Below, one piece after another: positions 22,401 through 33,400 of a stretch of DNA of 64,000 nucleotides (the stretch's first letter is position 1; each line of letters starts with the position of its first letter). The notes beneath the pieces are model-generated. The model was not told the origin of the DNA. It did not search any database and saw nothing but the letters and a program-made list of their open reading frames with translations. The stretch is from Amoebophrya sp. A120 (lineage: Eukaryota; Sar; Dinophyceae; Syndiniales; Amoebophryaceae): positions 1,124,627-1,188,626 of the forward strand of contig CAJINV010000007.1 in the NCBI GenBank assembly GCA_905178155.1, written 5' to 3'. A program made the position numbers and the translations under genes.

Positions 22401-23371
22401 AGCTTCTCGTTCTTGACCGTCTGCTTATCATGATCTGCAGGGCTAGGCGGAGAAGATGAGGATGAAGCAGTTTCTTTTTCAGACGGAGCAACAGTACCGC
22501 CCAGGGAGCTCGTAGTAATGCAAGTTGTGGAGCCAGGAGCTGCAGCGGCACTGGACGAAGCCGCGCTACTGCTACAGCTGCCGCCGTTTGATCTTCTGCT
22601 CTTCGTGGTCCTCCCAAGAAATAAGCGAGCGTCAATAGTGCCTTCTTCTTCGGAAGCTTCTGCACTGACTGCCTTCATCTCGAGAAACGGCCTCTTTTTC
22701 GGCCCGGGGGGAACCACAGCTTCTTCTACTGGTGCAGCATCAGCAACTGGATGATATAGATCGGGAACATCAATTTTTTCTACTGCTGCGTCTGCTATTT
22801 TCTTTGCCAAGTCGTCGATAGTACTTTTGAAAGAACCTCCGGGATTGGTCGTGGAGCTACTGCTACTAGTACAAAAACCTCTGGGCAGTTGTGTTACTGA
22901 AGTAGCGTCGCTTCTGTCCAGGTCACGCCACATCTGTGCCAGCTGGTCTTCCATTTTCCGGTCAACCACCTTCAATTGCTCGAACATGAGTTTGTTGTTG
23001 TTCGCTGGAATCTCGGCAATGGATGGAGCATCTACTCCTAAGGTTTTTTCGTGGAAGTCAGACCTCGCCCCAGCGACCGGAAGGAGTTTCCTTCTTTTAC
23101 TTTTTTGTGAATTGCTGAGAGCACCTGCAACATCGTCATGCGTTTTCTCCTCAGAGCTCCCGCTCGTCCACGGCTCTGATCTGCTTCCGAGGATCTTGTG
23201 CTCGTTTACCACGTCGGTTGCGCTTTGTCCTTGTTTGTTCTCGTCGTTGCGTGCGTTCGCGAAAAGCGCTGCAGCTCTTACGCCACAACTTGCGCTGTTG
23301 ACTAAAAATGTTGTTGCACACAACGCGACGAGACGCAGCCAGGCGCATGATAGTCTGAGCTGGTGCGGCAT
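19457..23371 (-). CDS. large signal-peptide protein of unknown function, 1304 aa
   Basis: A single exon from ATG at 23371 to the stop at 19457. The N-terminus (LRLVALCATTFLVNSASC) looks like a signal peptide, so the protein probably enters the secretory pathway. The rest is hydrophilic, rich in Ser, Glu, Lys and Ala. It includes coiled segments (EKETLRTLTLSRIPETDKQL; QERLLVQLEAKKKSIETEK), long acidic and Ser-rich linkers and dibasic runs (KKRRTF, KRKRF). The last 150 residues look more ordered (ITYSIGLSGAGDLPWWYRRE; EFPNKFGGG). I recognise no domain. Plausible alternatives are an effector-like secreted protein or a nuclear protein whose hydrophobic start is not a signal peptide. Confidence 0.7.
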   Translation of the reverse strand: MPHQLRLSCAWLRLVALCATTFLVNSASCGVRAAALFANARNDENKQGQSATDVVNEHKILGSRSEPWTSGSSEEKTHDDVAGALSNSQKSKRRKLLPVAGARSDFHEKTLGVDAPSIAEIPANNNKLMFEQLKVVDRKMEDQLAQMWRDLDRSDATSVTQLPRGFCTSSSSSTTNPGGSFKSTIDDLAKKIADAAVEKIDVPDLYHPVADAAPVEEAVVPPGPKKRPFLEMKAVSAEASEEEGTIDARLFLGRTTKSRRSNGGSCSSSAASSSAAAAPGSTTCITTSSLGGTVAPSEKETASSSSSPPSPADHDKQTVKNEKLQEQSDELPYLVLDSSPLQLQGEAVELLQYPPPQQKEGDAFAARNKARAVQLDTLVKNYADQFLPVPQAQFISPTISPPSTTSDENGSTRTTPRASTVGNYQDENTSAFSGLTKKKIVQAVLDGFDRMFWKNEKETLRTLTLSRIPETDKQLARAQEDLRNLKIEQMRAERKMKKRLALNSCKRRFVDTVIGGSSGGTAPASRESFAVEGRRGGAPSSSGVQRNPGSCDEPNPEQSRSGPPQNNKRKRFSTWSSLPDITILELQKMGAVFSGLLPNAELLPAQVGPRQVLGVPPAPARRYSTPKLHEEGGTGTSTSSGAVFYSSRIDAQERLLVQLEAKKKSIETEKRRIEEGLKLLNPLGARVCQVYLQPGRFWKMCEKSVDREGVLEPCRDFVTTCLELGFWKDFEWNDAEVDEKQQQGAADKKVEQRKVQAQDGSEVDEGAGEEEPARKKRRTFDEINDAGAGSSSESSSTSSIVGQVLEQEHDDEAAAAIKDVELHKNPVLQPMDTTMTDEEDSGAIKKTASNYTAPNLIFGPSGRVQTGKAPGKAEPEDPPFSASATTAGGGNATGKRNPVKQNARKHLWETIFLRTLKLRIRLLKDFAETDAVSLVNWQDVAENHSGKFPDADERRHAQQVLERLSSSSSVAGAATSTEHAAAERSGPKEDTTGALEGDKLMMQTEHEQTVPTPVEKDAVDLASPSASDPQADICRSLLPKGPGTTLPDLLVFARKKYRERPQPATTGSVHFPSTGASSTTEPTIYHVASPAAVVDPAPSLSKNNWQTEKRNRGTNELDALERLLEDFSCEKDAERPSFAGLRNRADDYFLGNTHLLQDPDAEAAGENLSKEWKSYQMHIPHERITYSIGLSGAGDLPWWYRREDSFAAVTPDEEEKRQKAEQEKRSKLEQESGEKFVADYEFEPREFPNKFGGGPVEKMEAIPEATSGIFRAVGSLLRRPLWFDKRSGSKEENGKTVVKQLEVR

Positions 23372-24175
23372 CTTTGTGGTCTACCGATTATTTGGGACGA
23401 AATTTTTTCAAAATACGGCTTGCTGCGTGGAGGAGCTCTCTATTTACTTCATCTCAGAAAAAGAGTACTTACACACCTAGTGGACAAAGTTGTAAATTGG
23501 AAACTTCACTACAAAAAACGTACTGCAATACTTCACTACAAACAACTACAGTAGTCAAACCGCAAAGAAGTACCTGACTCGATACAAACGCGTGGATGTC
23601 TGTGATGTCCTAGAAAAGTAAGTAGGAGATCGTGAAAAATAGTAGTGATCTTCTCGTTATGCCCACGGATCGTGCAGCAAGAAATAGTTTTGTTTTCGAA
23701 CACGCTTGAAGCAGATCTCCTCACTCATGCAAAAGTTCGCACAGCAAGAAAATACTGCTGCCTTGTCTGTGGTCTTTCGGATTCTCATCCATATGCTCTG
23801 CGACTACGCATCATGGCGTGGGAATGTAGTAATAATCATCTGAATCTGTACCTGAAACAGTAAAAGTCAACTAAATAAACCGTACTGTCGTCGTGGAGAC
23901 TCATTTTCTGAACTATACTCGATGAACTTGAATCCTGTGTCTCGGGTTGTAGTTGAAATCAAGAATTTTATGGTCATGCCATATTACTATTGGATGAAAC
24001 TGAGACGTTTAGAATCGCAACTATGCCAAACACTTCTAGTGCGGAACGCTAACGCAGCAAGCTGTGGATTTCGATTTAGATTTCACAGTCATCATACAAT
24101 GTCTTCATCAGCCGCCACTTTCACTTTTATTTACGCGTTCCGTCGGAACAAGGCATCCAGGCATGATCCTGGTCC
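23372..24175. other. intergenic stretch without a gene
   Basis: Between two minus-strand genes. AT-rich sequence with only short, unconvincing frames on either strand; no repeat or RNA gene seen. Confidence 0.5.
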
Positions 24176-27100
24176 TCAATTGTAGTGCAGTGGAAACCCG
24201 TGCCCGTACCTCCACGCCTCCGGGTTTTCCACCGCCTTCCCCAGTGGAGCCACAATAGCTGCTTGCCGGTAGGACCCAATCTTCCACTTGGGCTTTGGGT
24301 CGGCCGCGATATTAGCTGCACTGGCTGCCGCTTTATTGGTTGTTGAGGCCACGGTCGTGGTAAGTTTGGCGGTCCGATTCTGCATGTATTCCCGCATAAT
24401 GGTCACCTTGTATAAGAAGTGTGGTTGAAGTTTCAGACTTTGCTTTGAACTGAACAGAGAACATGCTCCTTCAAACAAAAGCACCTCATGAACAGAGACA
24501 CAAAGGAATTTCAGTACACTACCTTCTCGTCCTTTGCGCTCAGTCTTTTTTCTACCTCATCACTGTCAAGGTTGGAGGTGGCGTAGCTCGCCGCCCGCTT
24601 CAACGAGGGAGAAAAATCCGGAACGCCCGCACGCGTCTCCCGTGGCTGCTGGCTGCTGTTTGTTTTGCTCGACGGTGAGTATTACAGTGAAAAGTGCCCC
24701 CCACCCCTGAAATTGCAAAAATTTGTGATGCGAAGTTTCCAAATGAAAACTTTTTGTCATGCATGAAAGGAGTATGAATCTTTCTGATGCAGCAGAGTTT
24801 AGGCGTGTATCGCATCGCTTGCATGACAAGCGCCGCTCTTGCTGGGGTCTTTTGCAATACAAATTTTTGCTATTCACGATTGGAAACCTGTGATGCTGAT
24901 AGGTGCAAGAGGGCGAATGTTTCATTTGCCAAGGTTTGCAATACAAATGCTCCCAAGTTCGGGGGTGGGGGCATTTTAATTTTTCATTGTAATAGTGAAC
25001 TGAATTTGTTCTTGTTTTCCGGACTGCTGCCCTGGAGATTCAGTGCGGCGACTAGCACTTGGTTTATCCCCGTGGGATATCAAAAGTAAAAATGTCTGGG
25101 TCTGGGAACTTGTGATGCTGGGTGGCGTCTCATGATGAGGCTACAAATGCTGGCTCAGCATGGCAAGTTTCTGAGCTCCTAGGTGTTGCCTATTCTGCAT
25201 GACAAACTGCGCTTCTGTATCACAGAAAAACGGAGCTCTTGGGTAACGTGCATGACAGATTTAAGAGTCATACCAGACAAGCATGACAAACATGAATTCT
25301 TCCAGACCCAGACATTTTTACAGTTGATATGGGACAAGTTGTCTTGAACGGGGAGGGACTGGAGGCAGAAGAACTACGGGCAGCAGGCGCGGTACTAGCG
25401 GAGGTACCACCGCGGCTAGTACTGTTGTTCCGAATAAACTCGTCATCGACTAGCGAATAAAACCCCGGCGACTGATGGTCTCGCACAGCAGCAGCAGCAG
25501 CAGTTCCAGTTGTCCTTGGGGTCGTCGCTACAATTGTTGTTCCGGTCTTGTTGTAGTTCCTTCGCGCGGACCACAGCACCTCACTCGGATCGTTGTCGTC
25601 GCCCTCCACCATGACTACGAGTTGGTACATTTTCTGCACGTATTTCTCTAATTTTGTTGTCAAGTGATCAACCTTCTCCACGCGCACTTCTTCAAAGGCC
25701 GTCGTGAGCAGGTCCCCGTACGTGGTTAGTTTCTGCAAATCCTCTACGATGCTAGCGTGTATGGAGATGTGGAAAAAAGGCGGCTATCTAGTGCTCTCCG
25801 GCGCGCCACAAAGCCTCATGCTCAAACTTCGACGTGAAGGTGAAAGACAGGGAGAAGGATGAAGATGAATTTAAATCTATCGCGTCGCATAAAACTACAC
25901 TCAGTGTAAATTAGGGCACGAGCACGACGATAATTTGCCGGAGCAATACAAGTTCGCTTTGCGTATGGCAGGGCACAAGAACCCATTTTTCTGCTGATAA
26001 AAGACTCCGCGATTTCACAGTCCATGCGGTCAATGCGTTCGCGGTGGCCAATGCTGTGATGTTTGGGTTTTTTGTGTTCTTCGTACGACCAGTATAGTGA
26101 AAGACCTTTTCTCGTCCAGGATGCTAATTTCCATTTTATCTCTTATACCAAAAATCGCTCCTACCGTGACTCCGTTCTTCTTTTCGGCAGTTCTCGTTCT
26201 ACTTCCAGCACCTTCTCTTTGAATGCCTGCATTTTCCCCCTCAGCAACTTGACGTAGTCCGGCAGAAACGCGCTTTCCTGCTCCTCTTCCTCCAACACGT
26301 CGATGAGTTTTTCCAAATTCCTCTTCTTCTCTCCCTTCTCCCCCACCCGGGTCCGACAGTGGAGCTTGGCCTCCTCGGCCCGCCGTTTGATTTGCGAGAG
26401 CTGCTTCAGCGCTTGCCCCACCAACCTCTTCTCGCTGGCCGACACTTGATCTACCGTCTTCTGGGCTTTCTTCAGGTGCAGCTTTTGCTGAATCAATCCA
26501 TCCTGGATCAGCCGGTCAAGTTATGCAAGCAGACAAATCACAATTTATGTGCTCATGATCAAGGTCAAAAAAATAATACATTTCTCATGCAAAAAAGTTG
26601 CCTAAAACGCAAGAGCTGTCTTGGTCTCCTTCCTTGCTACACGCAATAATTATGCACAACTTTCTATTCTACACAAGAAATTCACCGCGAAGCTGCAGCA
26701 CATGGTGATTTTCCATCGCGCACGAGTCGCTGGCACTCCAGTTCGTAATTGGATTTCTTGGCTTTGACCACCACCACCCTGGTGTTCTGGGTGCTGAAGG
26801 TCTTCCGCTTGTCCTTCTCGAAGATGTCCGTGGTATGCATTTTTGCCAATATGTGTCTAGGTCTGGAAGACTGCATGCTTGTTGTGATGCGTATTTTAGA
26901 TCACGCAAACATCTCTCATGTATGAACAGCAAAACTTGCCCACTTCTTGTCAGCAAAAGAGCGGATTAATTTGTCATGAGAGTTCGACATATCAGATACT
27001 GTCTCAACACAAATTCTGATGCTAGGCCCTGCATGCCAGACCTTCTGGGCCGGCGTGCATCACCAGCACAACAAGCATATTACGCACCCTTCCCGATGAT

Positions 27101-29628
27101 CCAGAGGACTTGTTTTCATTCGATACGTGGGCTTACTGTTCCACTCCGGCTGGAGCAGCGGTATTTTCGCCTTCTTCAGCTCCTCCCGGATTTCTTGGAT
27201 CTCCTCTTCGTCTTCGTCGAGCTGTTCTGGATTTTGATCATGAAGTTGTCCGACATCTTCATCTTCTACTTCTGCTTCCGTGTATGAACAAGAGCTGTCT
27301 GAAGATCTGCTGTGCGCAACTGTTACCGCAGAAGTTACCTGTGAACTACACTTATTGTGCGAGGCGCTCCTGCTTTCCGGACGAGCAGCATCTTCGGAGT
27401 TCTTGTTGTTCCACCCTATAATCTCGTCCTCTTCGTCCACCATTTTGGAGGGGTGGGTCTTGCGCACGACGGTGGCGGTGTCTACTCGCTTCGCCGGGGA
27501 CGCGATGCTCTCTAGGTCCATCGTCTCCAACTTCTGCAGAACTTCCGAACTGCTCGCGAGGAGGTTCTTGGCCTTTATTTTCTCTTGTTCAAGCAAAGAA
27601 CTCCGCTTCAGCATTTTCCCCGCGGAGGAGGAAAGTAGCGCGTCGTCGTCAGTGTCAGTGGCAGTGCCATTGCCCTCGTCCTGTGGGTCCTCGTAATAGG
27701 CGAGCACTGGCTGTTGCTGAGACGAGAAGCCGCTTTTTACAGTTTTCGTTGCATGCTGGCGGAATGAAACAACCCTGCTGCCAGTTTGGCTGGTGCCAGG
27801 ATGTTGATGGGTCGTGATGTAGTTCTTGCTACCCGTGGTCGAATTATACACATTGCTTGGAGGTGCGTTCCCGAGAATTTTCGTCGGATGGGGCCGTGTC
27901 TGGCTTTTCGAAGTAGCTCCATTGGAGGTCACGATTTTCATCGGGCGACAGCCTTGAGCTCCTGCCATGTTCAACATCTTGTCGCGGTGCTCCTGCATAC
28001 TAGATGTAGTTCTCGCGGACAACAGAGACTCAGTTGTCCGCTCCTGTCCACCCGGTTCTTGCGAGAGTACGTTATCAAATCTGCTCTCCTCGCGACTGGA
28101 GGGCACAGTGGTCGGCGGCCGTGAGCTGAACAGGCTGAGCGTAGTGCTGGCGTTCAATTTTGCGGCGTTCAAGTTGAGCCGCGGAATCGCAATCCCGATC
28201 GGTGGCGCGGCGCGGTTATTTTGCCGTGTAGTGATGACAGAAGCGGCTGAAACTACAGTAGTGGCTGTTCTTGCTGCAGCTACCGGCGGAGCGTGCTGGA
28301 CGGCAGCTTGTTGCTGCAACACCGCCGTCGTCGACCCGGTGTTAGTACTATTATCACGTCCTTCTCTGCTGGTACCACTTATTCTCGACGTCTCCTCATT
28401 GTGAAGAGAATTGCGGTCGTCAAAAAGTCCAGCCGGGTCGTTGCGGTGGTTCTTGCCACTAGTGCTTCTACCCGTGCAGCTTTCGCTGAAGCTGTTCGCT
28501 GTACTGCTGCTGCTGCCGCCGCGCGTTGCGGTGGTCCGACCTCCTGGTGCAGCAACGGGTCTTATTACAGCTGGCTCCAACCGCGCGCGCGCAGTGAGGT
28601 CTTTGTGCGTCAACCCGGCGGTCACCTGTAATGTATCAACTGCAAACATGTCTGGGCCCCCTGGAACAATGCCCGTATTTCTCATGCATGTCTTGTATCA
28701 CTCAGATTGGCAGCTTTGGCGTTCATGCAATACAGATTATATTTTGATGTGCGAGTTGATGTGCGATTCAGATTTATTAGCATGACAGGTTGCAGTGTTC
28801 TTCCAGAGGACCCAGACATATTATTTGCTCTTGATACAACTGCGGCATCGTCTGTAAGGCCGGGACCGCGACGACGCGGGGGGTCAAGCTAGTAGTTGCG
28901 AGACTGCCCAATTGCTGATGCGGCAACACGAAGTGCCCCGGCACGGACGCGGAGAGGTTCTGCGCGTGCTGTTGATGAAACAAAATAGGGCCCGCTGTCC
29001 CTGCGGCTGTCGCCGTTCCTAGGACCACAGGAGCAGCTCGGCGCGCGGACAAAAGAGCTTCCGCGGCGGAGGCAGTTTCTATTCCGGCAAGACCACGACC
29101 TTGTTTACTCGGCGCAACCGGCACCGAAGGAGTGCTAGAGTCGGAAGTAGTGAACAGAGTCTTCGCTACCTGGGAGGCGATCTCCGTTGTTTCCTCTACT
29201 TTTCGTTCCTCGCTCCTCTCCCGCTTCTCGCGCCCACTGCTGTCGTCCACAAGTCGCTTCACTTCGTGCGTCGCTTCGTTTTTACCCGGGGATTTTCTCG
29301 TCGTGATCTCGAAGTCGCCAACTACGCTACGCACCACCTCTTCCTCTCTCTGCGACACTGGTTCGTTTCCGTCGGCCGCACCGCGACCTGTTTCATCTAA
29401 GGCATGTTGTTGACCCGCGCTGCTTTTGGCAGGAAAAGGTTGCTGCTTGTCCATGGTCGGCTTCGAAGCGGATGTTGCGACAGAGGCTGAAGCGGTGCTC
29501 CGGGCGGTGAAAAGACCGCTACTTCTCGCCGAGGGTGGGTTCGTAGCACCAGGAACTGACGCCGAGTCGCGCTTGCTCTTAAACGACGCCGTAACCCACC
29601 TTGGCGCGGCAGAAAAGGGAAAGACCAT
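24176..29628 (-). CDS. multi-exon coiled-coil protein, about 1200 aa
   Basis: Exons: 29628-28837, about 28628-27126, 26833 to about 26690, about 26516-26170, about 25752-25330, 25077-24995, 24679-24525 and 24406-24176. Four of the introns are inverted-repeat elements. The intron 24524-24407 is GT-AG. The junctions at 26690/26516 and 26170/25752 are not resolved. The N-terminal two-thirds are Ser/Thr/Ala-rich and probably disordered. The middle holds coiled coils (EEEIQEIREELKKAKI; KKAQKTVDQVSASEKRLVGQ; KEKVLEVERELPKR). A compact helical region follows (LTTYGDLLTTAFEEVRVEKV), then a C-terminus ending PEAWRYGHGFPLHYN. No family recognised. The coiled-coil layout would suit a cytoskeletal or scaffold role, but this is only inference. 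Confidence 0.68.
24680..24994 (-). mobile_element. introner element, family D
   Basis: A 315-bp element with ends TATTACAGTGAAAAGTGCCC and (complement at the other end) TATTACAATGAAAAATTAAA, both leading into a C-rich CCCCCACCCC block. Flanks are GTGAG (24675-24679) and GTGAA (24995-24999). Removing the element and one flank joins two exons of the coiled-coil gene in frame. It contains a TTTGTGATGC motif near its left end (24722-24731) and GCATGACAAG-type words inside. Confidence 0.83.
25078..25329 (-). mobile_element. introner element, family C copy 1
   Basis: A 252-bp element. Left end TATCAAAAGTAAAAATGTCT; right end is the near-complement of TATCAACTGTAAAAATGTCT. The inverted repeat continues through GGGTCTGG. 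It is flanked by a perfect TGGGA duplication (25073-25077 and 25330-25334). Internal GCATGRCA words occur four times (near 25158, 25197, 25249 and 25280). Exact removal with one flank restores the frame (TTC-PTGIN). Confidence 0.9.
26834..27125 (-). mobile_element. introner element, family C copy 2, diverged
   Basis: A 292-bp element beginning TATGCATTTTTGCC and ending CATTCGATA, with a perfect CGTGG duplication on both sides (26829-26833 and 27126-27130). Family membership is shown by TGTCTAGGTCTGGAAG near the left end and CCAGAGGACTTG near the right. Exact removal rejoins SKPT to DIFEKDKRK in the coiled-coil gene. Confidence 0.85.
28634..28836 (-). mobile_element. introner element, family C copy 3
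   Basis: A 203-bp element with ends TATCAACTGCAAACATGTCT and (complement at the other end) TATCAAGAGCAAATAATATG. The GGG..CTGGAA core of family C lies just inside. The flanking pentamers (TAATG and CAACT) match poorly, so the target duplication has decayed or was not formed. Removing element plus five flank bases keeps the frame between exons 1 and 2 of the coiled-coil gene. Confidence 0.78.
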
Positions 29629-30490
29629 GCTCGTTTATGTATTTGTCACTGGAAAACTAAATCCACCAAATGTTCAAAAGACCAACACTTGTTGAAGACT
29701 ATGTGCATGTATACATCAAAAGTGGTACGACTCGTCGCGTTCGCGTATTTCTGTGCCTTTCGGTATTCAAGCAAAAAAAAAAAGGCCCAAGCAAGAATAA
29801 CGCTGTGAAAAAAAACATAAAGACAAACACGTAAAAAAACAAAACAACATCGACGTCTTCACGACAGTTCTAGTCGCAATCGTTTTCTTCTAAGTCAGAT
29901 TGAGATTCAAGTAAAGCTGCATAAAATCAAATTAATCGATTGATTCACGGATAAAAAAGAAAGCGGCGTCACCAGTCAAAGGGAGCACGAACGATTGGAT
30001 CACCAGTCTACACGATTCACTGAGAAATGGTCCAACGACGAGTAGTACTAACCTAGTAGCCCAACCACTACCAAAGAAAAAAAAACGACCGACGGAGCAC
30101 TGAGTTTGAGTTTTCCAGTTCGAAAGCAAAAAAAATCAAGTTCCAACGATGTTTTTCGCCGATTCCAAGTCAGTTCTTCGCAACACCTACCAGAAGATTG
30201 ACGTCGACATTGAAACACGACGGCACCGCTTCTTCTATCACTTCGCATCCTTCTGACAGACACTTTCACTTGTATCAGACAGAAGATAATCCATCACTAC
30301 AGAACACAATACTCCCGCGCAATGAGAAAAAACTCCCATAGGGTGACCAAAACAAAGAAGAGGCCGGATTGATAAATGCTTTTATATTTCCTGCGTGTGG
30401 CTTATCCGTACGTACATGGAAGTACAAATCCCGAGGATAATGATCTTTGTCCTGCATCATCAGAAAAGTTGTTGCTGTACACAACAGACA
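29629..30490. other. intergenic stretch without a gene
   Basis: AT-rich spacer with poly-A runs (around 29773-29785 and 29808-29840) between RRP12 and the coiled-coil gene. No gene or structured repeat supported. Confidence 0.5.
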
Positions 30491-33400
30491 CTACTTTTTG
30501 TTCTTCTTGCCGCTTTTCCTCGATTTTTTGTTCCCTTTCTTCTTCACCTGCAGTTTCTTCGCTTTGTTGCCCCGCTCGGGCGCCTTCCCCGTGACGGCCT
30601 TGAAGGTAGAGACCGATTTCTGCTTGAATTTTTCCTTCATCAACCGCGGATTCAAAGCCACGTAGGCATACGGCTCGTGCTGTTGTGCGTATAAAATCAG
30701 CGTAATAGAATTTTTATTTTTTCAAATGCAAATTGAAATTTCTCATGAGTCGTCGATAAGCAGATTTTTGCAGTGAATTGTTGTGAGTGGTTCCATGCCG
30801 ATCAAACCATTCCAGTATTCCTATTGTTTATGTTGTTCGTTTGCCAATTTCGATTCGTAAACCATCAAGTACAACTCTGTACTGTCAAGCAACAATACTA
30901 CGGAGTGAGATGAGTTTTTTCCACATTGTCGCGACAGGAAAATCAAAACTAAATAAATCCGTCTTATACAACAAAAGAAAACACAAGCTAAGAGTGCTAC
31001 CTGTGCTCCCCGCGGTTTCGCGTCTCCCCGGGCCTTGCCCTTCGTTGGCGCGTAGTGGGTTACGCCGCGGACGGTGTGCTGCTTCTTGTCGCGCTTCTGC
31101 ACCAATTTCTTCAGCAAGCGCTTCTCGCGTTGCGCTTTCAGCACTGCGAGACCCTTCTTGGGCGTGTCCTGGAGGAGGTGGTTGATTGAGGAGAATATCA
31201 AGGATTTCATGATGCAGCTTTGGTTCTCGTCTCGAATGGGCGTGAAAAAACGTTGTAAGTTTTTCTTTACACAGCAGAAGCAGCAGGAAGGAAGTGAACG
31301 CCGGAAAAAAAATACCACCTTCAGAAAAGTACACAAACACAAAGACAAAAACCTCACAGTCAATACCTTTTTGTGTCCTGCCCCGCCGTCGTCTTCCCCG
31401 TCGCTGTCACTGGGTTCTTCCGCCACGAGCATTTTCCCGTCGGGTCGGAAGCTGACGCCCCGGTCGTCGTTCTTGGACGAGTCGGCCGTTGAACTGTCGC
31501 CCTTTTTCCTCCCCAAAGCGGATCCCGGCTTCGCGGCTCCGGCACCGGCAGCGCCACTGCTGCTCGCGGAAGCTGTGGTTGTGAACAAATTGTGCGCCAA
31601 CGATCGCAGGTCCGACAAGTCCAGAACCCCGTCCTGCGTGAAGCTCGGTAGCTGGCAATTCTTCCGGAAAATGGAATCTTTCCCCGCACTGAAAATACTG
31701 GTCTTCGTGCAGTCGGTCGCAGATGCTGTTTCCTTGTGCAGCCGTCTGGCGCGTTTGCGGTTTCCCGACTCGAACCCATCGTTGTCGCCTTGGTTTTCCC
31801 ACTTGTCAAGCAGGGAAGACACCGCGTCAGGGGCGTCTTCCCCCATCATATCCACATCGTCCTCGTCGTCAATTTCCCCGCCCCTCTGTCGCCTCTTCTT
31901 CCCGGATGAACTAGAAGATTTGGTCATATTCCTACCGGCTTTGTCGTTCGTCGTTGCGTCCGCAGCTTCGTCGTCGTCCTTAAAAAATTGCAAATACGAC
32001 TTCTTCACCTGCTCCGTCTTTTCCTCCTCGCGCGCCTGCAAATTCTTCCGCGCCCGCTTCTCCAGACCCTTGAGCACGTAGTCCAGCTGGGGCAGGTGCT
32101 TATGCGGGAAGGACTGGAAGTGGGTCGTGTAGAGGGGTTTTTTGAACGCTTACAATGAATTCCATTTCATCAAAGTCAAACCGGTCTTTAATATAGGGCT
32201 TGCTTCTACAACAAAAAAAACATCGATTCATCACAACATCAACTCAAACCTACGAAGCCGAACATATTGAAACCACATCTTTGCATTATTTTTAAGTTCG
32301 TACCTTTCGGAAAGTTTCAAGGTCCACCTCCTCGTCCTCGTCCTCCTCGTCCAGGTCTTCTTCCGCCGACATGTAGCACAACCGCTTCAGCAGTTTCTCC
32401 ACGATCCGTCGCTTCAGCAGGTTGCAGCTTTCCGAATTCGGGTTCGAGTAGATGTCGTGCAGGAACGAGCTCGTCAGGGCCGCCACCGGATTTTTCCCGT
32501 CCTGGTAGAAGATCGTCCGCCGTTTCAACACACTCACGGGCGCCACGTAGGTCATCACCTTTGCGAATTTCAACACGGACTTGAACACCTGCTTGTCCTT
32601 GTCCCGCAGCAGAATGAAGACCACCTCGCAGATCTGCTCCAGAATGTCGTCCTCCATGTCCTCCGCGTGCTCGTACAACAGCTTGGCCAGGGCCTCCACG
32701 CTTTGCGCCCGGGTGGCGACATCGGACGACGTCAGGTCCGCGCCCAGGGCGCCGATCAAGGGCATGCCCAGGTCGTTCTGCAGGCACGCCCGGTAGATCT
32801 TGAACAGCGCCTCCTCGGACAGGATCCGCACCTGCTTGTTCTTTCCCACGGTGTAGGAAAGCAGCTCGGAGATCAGAAACGACTGCTTGCTGTCCCCGTT
32901 GAGTTGTACTTGCAGGAAGTTCTTCTGCACTTCGGGCGAGACGAAGATGACCTTTTTGGCACTTGATTTTGCTGTTGAATGGTCCTCGAGACCCGCCTTC
33001 TTGCTGCCGTCCTCCTCATGCGACTCGTCGGATGAGTCCTCAGCTGTTGAAAAGTCGTCCTCGTCCTCCTCTTCCTCCTGAAAGATCATTTTCAGAAAGC
33101 TCAGGATCGCCTTCAGTCGACTCTTGAAGGCGCCCTCCTCGGTGGCCAGGCGGCTGCTGTTCAGAATGCTCCAGTACTTGTCCAGCATATTCTCCGACAC
33201 TTCTTCCACCATTCGGTGTTCGAACACGCACTTCACCCCCTTGTAACACGCCCGCTGCACGGACCCCGCGGCCCGGCGCCCCGACTCCAACCCCATGGTG
33301 GTCTCGAAGGCCTTCAGCGCAACTTCCAGTTTGTCCGTCGGCAGGTTCGGGACCAGCAGGGCGCACAGCTCGCAAACGTACGCCAGTTCGTTCTCCAGCA

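Noticed and set aside
25268-25738. Frame reading from the coiled-coil exon into the family C element
   Set aside because: The last residues (VKMSGSG...) are the inverted repeat translated; the same tail appears in other genes only because of the shared element ends.
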